DNA of 10,462 bases from Clostridia bacterium BRH_c25 (GTDB taxonomy: Bacteria > Bacillota_A > Clostridia > Lutisporales > Lutisporaceae), in contig LOES01000204.1 of NCBI GenBank assembly GCA_001515955.1, positions 1 through 10,462 on the forward strand, written 5' to 3'. The notes under the pieces are model-generated. The model ran no database searches. It saw only the letters and a list, made by a program, of their open reading frames with translations, and had not been told where the DNA came from. Of the stretch, positions 7,680-10,462 are shown one piece after another (the first letter of the stretch is position 1; the number at the start of each line of letters is the position of its first letter). The translations under genes and the position numbers were made by a program.

Positions 7680-7719
7680 TTATTCCATATTTGCTCCCTT
7701 GAGAACAAATATAGAATAA
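7680..7719. repeat. 40-bp imperfect palindrome upstream of the ABC genes
   Basis: The 17-base arms 7680-7696 and 7703-7719 are inverted copies around a six-base centre. Fifteen positions are complementary, and the two mismatches become G-U pairs in the leftward RNA. It lies directly before the ABC ATPase gene and contains a TATATT -10-like box (7713-7708). It could be a dimer or tetramer operator, or a hairpin in the leader RNA. No T run follows, so it does not look like a terminator. Confidence 0.6.
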
Positions 7720-7756
7720 CAGATGAACCTTACACTTATATGAATTAAAGCTTACA
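7708..7756 (-). promoter_or_regulatory. candidate response-regulator-controlled promoter of the ABC operon
   Basis: On the minus strand TGTAAGCTT (7756-7748) and TGTAAGGTT (7734-7726) are direct repeats 22 bp apart, about two helical turns. TATATT (7713-7708) follows the second repeat by 12 bases, and no good -35 box is present where one is expected. A weak -35 region covered by direct repeats is typical of promoters activated by OmpR/PhoB-type regulators such as the one encoded here. The distal repeat overlaps the last codons of the kinase gene (Cys-Lys-Leu-stop). This is inferred from pattern and position. Confidence 0.45.
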
Positions 7757-8998
7757 ATTCTGTAAGCTTGGCAGATGCATAGTGAATTTAGTCTTTTCCT
7801 TAACTATACTTTCTACTGATATAAACCCGCCATGCATTTCGATAATTGTTTTTACCAGGGTAAGTCCTATACCGGTCCCTTGCTTATCCTGTGAAAACCT
7901 GCTTCTGTAAAACCTCTTGAAAATGTGGTTAATATCCTCAGGGTGAATACCTTCCCCATTGTCTTCAACGGCAATTCTTACTACCAGCGGCGTTTCTTCA
8001 ATAGAAACCTCTATGTGGTCTCCTTCTCCGGTATGCTCCGCAGCATTTTTGAACAAGTTGCTTACAGCCTCATACATCCATTCCCTATCGCAGAGATATG
8101 ACACTCTGCGATAGGATCTTATCTTAAAGGTTTTTTGCTCCTTTAACAATCTGGTCTCAAAGCTTTCAGCTACCCTCTCTACAATATCGTTCAAAATATA
8201 GCTGCTTTTATTGAGTTCAATGATTCCCGCATCCAGTTTTGCCAGTTTTAAAAGACTAGTAATCAGCGTTTGCATGCGTCCAAGCTCGTTTTCGCTTTTA
8301 CTCAGGAATTTTGTTATTACATCATTATCCGGGTTTTCATCCCTCATGATTTCAACATACATGGTAAGGGCTGACAAGGGGATTTTAAGCTGATGGGATA
8401 CGTTTGTCAAAATATCCTTTAAGAAAACCCTGCTTTGCTTTTCCTTTTCAGCATGGGTATATAGAGATGAAGCCATTATATTAATGGATGCAGCCAGTTT
8501 TGGCAGGCTTCCTTCTTCATTGTCGTCCAACCTTGTTGTTATTTCCCCGTCCATTATTTTGTTGACATCCATGCAATACCTATCTATTTTTCTGTTATAG
8601 TTTTTTAAAAAAGAGCAGACAGCAAGTAAAACTGCAAGACTAAACAGAACTGAGAGCATAAGATTTGCTGCTTGATTTGTTTTATAGAACCTACCCGCCT
8701 GGGGGACCAAGCTTAATTGTATACTGTTCTTATATCCCGATCGCTCAAGCAGGCTTTTGCCTGCCTCCAGATCAGCAGTGAATTTGTCTGCCGTGAACGC
8801 CTCCTGGATTTCAGCGGCCAGCTCCGGATGCTTCCTGCTCAAATATCCCGCAACCTCATAATCATGGGCAATTATCCGGTTTCTAAAATGGACGGTATTT
8901 ATGTAAGCAGCGATTTGAGTGGCTATAATACCTGATATTAAGATTACTGCCATTAGAGTCAAGAATTTTTTTATACTTTTGTTTTCCAATAAACTCAT
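7745..8998 (-). CDS. two-component sensor histidine kinase (HisKA/HATPase type)
   Basis: This 417-residue membrane kinase has transmembrane segment 1 at about 11-33, an extracytoplasmic sensor region of about 78 residues (34-111) and transmembrane segment 2 at about 112-132. A HAMP-like linker follows at 133-185. The phosphoacceptor His202 is in NVSHQLKIPLSAL. The ATPase lobe has the N box NLFKNAAEH, the G1 box DNGEGI, the F box IFKRFYRS and the G2 box GTGIGL. The H box reads H-Q-x-x-I-P, whereas the usual pattern is H-E-x-x-T-P. The start is fixed by GAGGGG six bases before the ATG, and that site overlaps the stop of the regulator gene ten bases upstream. By context it senses an envelope signal, perhaps a peptide handled by the downstream ABC transporter. 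The sensor region has no family I recognise. Confidence 0.94.
   Translation of the reverse strand: MSLLENKSIKKFLTLMAVILISGIIATQIAAYINTVHFRNRIIAHDYEVAGYLSRKHPELAAEIQEAFTADKFTADLEAGKSLLERSGYKNSIQLSLVPQAGRFYKTNQAANLMLSVLFSLAVLLAVCSFLKNYNRKIDRYCMDVNKIMDGEITTRLDDNEEGSLPKLAASINIMASSLYTHAEKEKQSRVFLKDILTNVSHQLKIPLSALTMYVEIMRDENPDNDVITKFLSKSENELGRMQTLITSLLKLAKLDAGIIELNKSSYILNDIVERVAESFETRLLKEQKTFKIRSYRRVSYLCDREWMYEAVSNLFKNAAEHTGEGDHIEVSIEETPLVVRIAVEDNGEGIHPEDINHIFKRFYRSRFSQDKQGTGIGLTLVKTIIEMHGGFISVESIVKEKTKFTMHLPSLQNCKL
7748..7769. repeat. perfect 22-bp inverted repeat at the end of the kinase gene
   Basis: AAGCTTACA (7748-7756) and TGTAAGCTT (7761-7769) are exact inverted copies separated by ATTC. 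The left arm is also one of the two direct repeats upstream of the ABC genes. It lies in the final codons of the kinase gene, so it could be a protein-binding site or an RNA hairpin near the stop codon. Confidence 0.6.
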
Positions 8999-9008
8999 AC
9001 CAAACCCC

Positions 9009-9692
9009 TCACGCTATATTCCACTTGTACCCCATCCCCCTTACTGTTACTAGGAATAACGGGTGTTTTGGGTTGTCTTCGATTTTCTCTCTCAGCCTGC
9101 TTACATAGACAGCCAGGGTATTGTCATCAACAAAGCTTTCTTTGCAGTCCCACAGCTTCTGCATTATTTGCTCCTTTGACAATACCACTCTTGGATTTCG
9201 CATAAGCAAGCATAACAATCTATATTCTGCAGAGGTAAGTTCTATATCCTTCCCATTCTTTACAGTTCTTCCTTCCATGAGCTTCACCGTGATTCCGTTT
9301 GAACTCAGTTCCACAGTCTGTTCCTTTACTGGGTCGGAGCGCCTTAACGCGGCGTTTATTCTCGATATCAGCTCATTAAGCTTGAAGGGCTTTGTGATAT
9401 AATCGTCTCCTCCTATATCCAAGCCCATTACAATATTTACTTCCTCATCGGAAGCAGTAAGGAATATGATAGGAGTATCTGATATCCGTCTGACTGCTTT
9501 GCATATGTCAAAGCCACTTCCATCAGGCAGCATTAAATCCAGTATTATCAAGCTATACTCATTTCGGTTAAAATACTCCCCAGCTTCCTTTAAAGTCCTT
9601 GCAACCGTTACATCAAAGCCTTGCCTGGAAAGAGAGAATTTCAAGCCTTCTATCAGACTTAAATCGTCTTCAACCAGTAGTATGCTCCTCAC
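9009..9692 (-). CDS. two-component response regulator, OmpR/PhoB family
   Basis: From the GTG at 9692 this is a 227-residue regulator. The receiver domain (about 1-115) shows the acidic pair Asp9/Asp10, phosphoacceptor Asp52 in IILDLMLPDGSG, Thr79 in FLTAS and Lys101 in ITKPF. The C-terminal winged helix (about 128-225) has LTSAEYRLLCLLMRNP, DDNTLAVYVSRLREKIE and VRGMGYKW. The longest open frame begins at a TTG at 9713, seven codons upstream, with no ribosome binding site. The GTG is preferred because GGAGG lies seven bases before it and the protein then starts directly at the first beta strand (VRSILLVEDD). It is ten bases upstream of its cognate kinase. It probably activates the ABC genes, whose promoter region contains 9-bp direct repeats, and may control its own operon. 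Confidence 0.95.
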   Translation of the reverse strand: MRSILLVEDDLSLIEGLKFSLSRQGFDVTVARTLKEAGEYFNRNEYSLIILDLMLPDGSGFDICKAVRRISDTPIIFLTASDEEVNIVMGLDIGGDDYITKPFKLNELISRINAALRRSDPVKEQTVELSSNGITVKLMEGRTVKNGKDIELTSAEYRLLCLLMRNPRVVLSKEQIMQKLWDCKESFVDDNTLAVYVSRLREKIEDNPKHPLFLVTVRGMGYKWNIA

Positions 9693-9699
9693 ATCCATT

Positions 9700-9704
9700 C
9701 CTCC
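9700..9704 (-). promoter_or_regulatory. ribosome binding site deciding the response regulator start
   Basis: GGAGG on the minus strand lies seven bases before the GTG at 9692. An ATG two codons earlier (9698) is only one base away from this site, and the TTG at 9713 lies upstream of it, so neither is likely. Confidence 0.75.
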
Positions 9705-9743
9705 ATGTCTCAATACTGATTATCACATTCAGATTAGTGTAAT

Positions 9744-9775
9744 TTTTATATATACTTGCTTTTATATATACTTGC
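9744..9775. repeat. two perfect tandem 16-bp repeats in the promoter region of the two-component operon
   Basis: TTTTATATATACTTGC occurs twice without a gap (9744-9759 and 9760-9775). It lies in the 102-base gap between the GNAT gene and the response regulator, where the leftward promoter should be. On the minus strand each copy contains a TATATATAAAA stretch able to supply a -10 box. The repeat may be a recent slippage duplication or a pair of regulator sites. No convincing -35 box was found beside it. Confidence 0.7.
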
Positions 9776-9794
9776 AGCACATAACTGCATTTAA

Positions 9795-10283
9795 TCACAA
9801 ATCCAGATCCCAGCGTTCTTCTGTCAGATGACGGCCCCAATCGTCATTGGCCTTGCTTTCTGTCAGTTCAAAACCGAAACGTTTGTAGAGACTGCGGGCA
9901 GCTTCCAGAATACTTATCGTCAGGAGGAAAACATGCTTGTATTCCTTTTCCCTGCAGAAGTCTATAACTGTCTTAACAAGCTTATATCCAAGTCCAAAGC
10001 CGCGCATGTCAGGTTCTATAAGGAACCATCTCAACTGTGCCGTCAGCTCGTCTGCTTTAACGATAGCTATCATACCTACCGGCTTTCCATCTGCTTCTGC
10101 TATCCAAATGTTCTCTTTGTTTTCATCATGGTGCTTATCAAATTTATGTACATACTTTTCTACATAGTCACTGAATACAGAACCAAAGCCATACTCTGAC
10201 TCATATAACTCCCTGTGCCTGTTGATTATATACTCTGCTTCTCCTTGCTTGTATGTCCTTATTGTTATTAAGTTGTTATTCAT
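9795..10283 (-). CDS. GNAT family N-acetyltransferase, like the acetyltransferase half of MarR-GNAT fusions
   Basis: From the ATG at 10283 this is a 162-residue single-domain GNAT protein. The acetyl-CoA-binding motif is RGFGLGYKLV (94-103), preceded by the beta strand LRWFLIEPDM. A C-terminal AARSLYKRFGFELTES segment (128-143) is typical of the fold. The order HRELYESEYGF, WIAEADGKPVG, LRWFLIEP, YKRFGF, WGRHL and ERWDLDL closely follows, from memory, the C-terminal half of MarR-GNAT fusion regulators. No MarR domain is encoded here. The longest frame starts at a TTG at 10334. The ATG is preferred because GAGGGG (10291-10296) is seven bases upstream and the extra residues are low-complexity. 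It has its own promoter and is probably transcribed apart from the two-component genes. The substrate is unknown. Confidence 0.9.
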   Translation of the reverse strand: MNNNLITIRTYKQGEAEYIINRHRELYESEYGFGSVFSDYVEKYVHKFDKHHDENKENIWIAEADGKPVGMIAIVKADELTAQLRWFLIEPDMRGFGLGYKLVKTVIDFCREKEYKHVFLLTISILEAARSLYKRFGFELTESKANDDWGRHLTEERWDLDL

Positions 10284-10290
10284 AATACCA

Positions 10291-10296
10291 CCCCTC
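10291..10296 (-). promoter_or_regulatory. ribosome binding site deciding the GNAT start
   Basis: GAGGGG on the minus strand is seven bases before the ATG at 10283. This excludes the upstream TTG at 10334 as the likely start. Confidence 0.75.
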
Positions 10297-10325
10297 GCAT
10301 CATTATAATACCCATATTTATCCTT

Positions 10326-10354
10326 ATAATACAACCAATAGTTGACTAAGTCAA
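10326..10354 (-). promoter_or_regulatory. sigma-A-type promoter of the GNAT gene
   Basis: On the minus strand TTGACT (10354-10349, five of six) and TATTAT (10331-10326, five of six) are separated by 17 bases. Transcription would start near 10319, about 36 bases before the ATG. The promoter also argues that the upstream TTG at 10334 cannot be the translation start, since it lies inside this promoter. Confidence 0.72.
10342..10354. promoter_or_regulatory. 13-bp palindrome over the GNAT -35 box, candidate MarR-type operator
   Basis: TTGACTAAGTCAA is a perfect 6+1+6 palindrome that contains the -35 box of the GNAT promoter. Its plus-strand arm is itself a TTGACT -35-like hexamer. Its length, AT-rich flanks and position over the -35 box fit a repressor site, and the motif resembles sites bound by MarR-family proteins. 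The regulator is not in the window. Confidence 0.5.
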
Positions 10355-10390
10355 ATAATTATTGTGTTATTTTATATTATTTCACAATAA

Positions 10391-10434
10391 AAAAGGCTTC
10401 CATTAAAGCATTTTAACAATCAAGGAAGCCTTTT
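10391..10434 (-). terminator. long hairpin, probable terminator of a leftward gene beyond the right edge
   Basis: AAAAGGCTTCC (10391-10401) and its exact complement (10424-10434) form an 11-pair stem. The 22-base loop can itself form a small TTAAA/TTTAA hairpin. On the minus strand the stem is followed by a run of six T residues, as in an intrinsic terminator. On the plus strand an ATG at 10435 follows the stem, with AAGGAA at 10422-10427 as a possible ribosome binding site within the stem. The hairpin could therefore instead be a leader structure of a rightward gene starting MKLIEVKWY, cut by the window edge. Confidence 0.55.
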
Positions 10435-10462
10435 ATGAAACTCATTGAGGTCAAGTGGTACA

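Noticed and set aside
6979..8998. Assignment of the two-component/ABC block as a classical BceRSAB system
   Set aside because: The permease has two similar FtsX/MacB-core halves, whereas Bce permeases have one large extracellular domain. The kinase also has a sizeable extracytoplasmic sensor region, which Bce-type kinases lack.
9693..9713. Longer response regulator start at a TTG (9713)
   Set aside because: It has no Shine-Dalgarno site, and the GGAGG between it and the GTG at 9692 points to the inner start.
9773..9789. TGCAG/CTGCA inverted repeat after the GNAT stop as a terminator
   Set aside because: The stem has only five pairs with a seven-base loop and no T run follows in the leftward direction.
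10284..10334. Longer GNAT start at a TTG (10334)
   Set aside because: The region overlaps the predicted promoter, and a good ribosome binding site serves the ATG at 10283.
1..10462. CRISPR arrays, tRNA or rRNA genes, insertion sequences, phage genes
   Set aside because: No regularly spaced repeats, cloverleaf sequences, transposase or integrase motifs were seen. The only tandem repeat is the two-copy 16-bp unit at 9744-9775.

Overview
The window looks like chromosome of a low-to-moderate GC Gram-positive anaerobe, most likely a member of Clostridia. The reasons are strong GGAGG-type Shine-Dalgarno sites, short intergenic gaps, sigma-A-like promoters and protein families typical of that class. 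No rRNA, tRNA, CRISPR array or insertion sequence was seen. Assignment to a genus is not possible from the sequence alone.

Left half (1-4543): a complete-looking 5-oxoproline (pyroglutamate) salvage locus in two divergent operons. Leftward from 2041 run pxpA, pxpB and pxpC (pxpC is cut by the window edge), the three subunits of the ATP-dependent prokaryotic 5-oxoprolinase. Rightward from 2228 run a DUF969 membrane protein, a DUF979 membrane protein (start and stop overlap by one base) and pcp, a C15 pyroglutamyl peptidase. A reasonable reading is that the DUF969/DUF979 pair moves 5-oxoproline or pyroglutamyl compounds across the membrane, Pcp frees 5-oxoproline from peptide N-termini, and PxpABC converts it to glutamate. 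The 186-bp region between the operons holds a good leftward promoter and a perfect 18-bp palindrome. No regulator gene is visible here. A strong bidirectional hairpin terminator (4518-4543) separates this half from the next.

Right half (4568-9692): a leftward block of response regulator, sensor kinase, MacB/LolD-type ABC ATPase and an 804-residue duplicated FtsX-type permease. This is the layout of envelope-stress or antimicrobial-peptide sensing and export modules in Firmicutes. The 64-bp gap before the ABC genes is dense with repeats: two 9-bp direct repeats 22 bp apart, a perfect 22-bp inverted repeat and a 40-bp imperfect palindrome. These suggest that the response regulator controls the ABC genes from a promoter there.

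Right edge (9795-10462): a stand-alone GNAT acetyltransferase that resembles the acetyltransferase half of MarR-GNAT fusion proteins. It has its own strong promoter, whose -35 box lies inside a MarR-like palindrome. Beyond it is a long hairpin, which is either the terminator of a leftward gene outside the window or the leader of a rightward gene. Starts of three genes (GNAT, response regulator, ABC ATPase) were moved inward from the longest open frame on ribosome-binding-site evidence.
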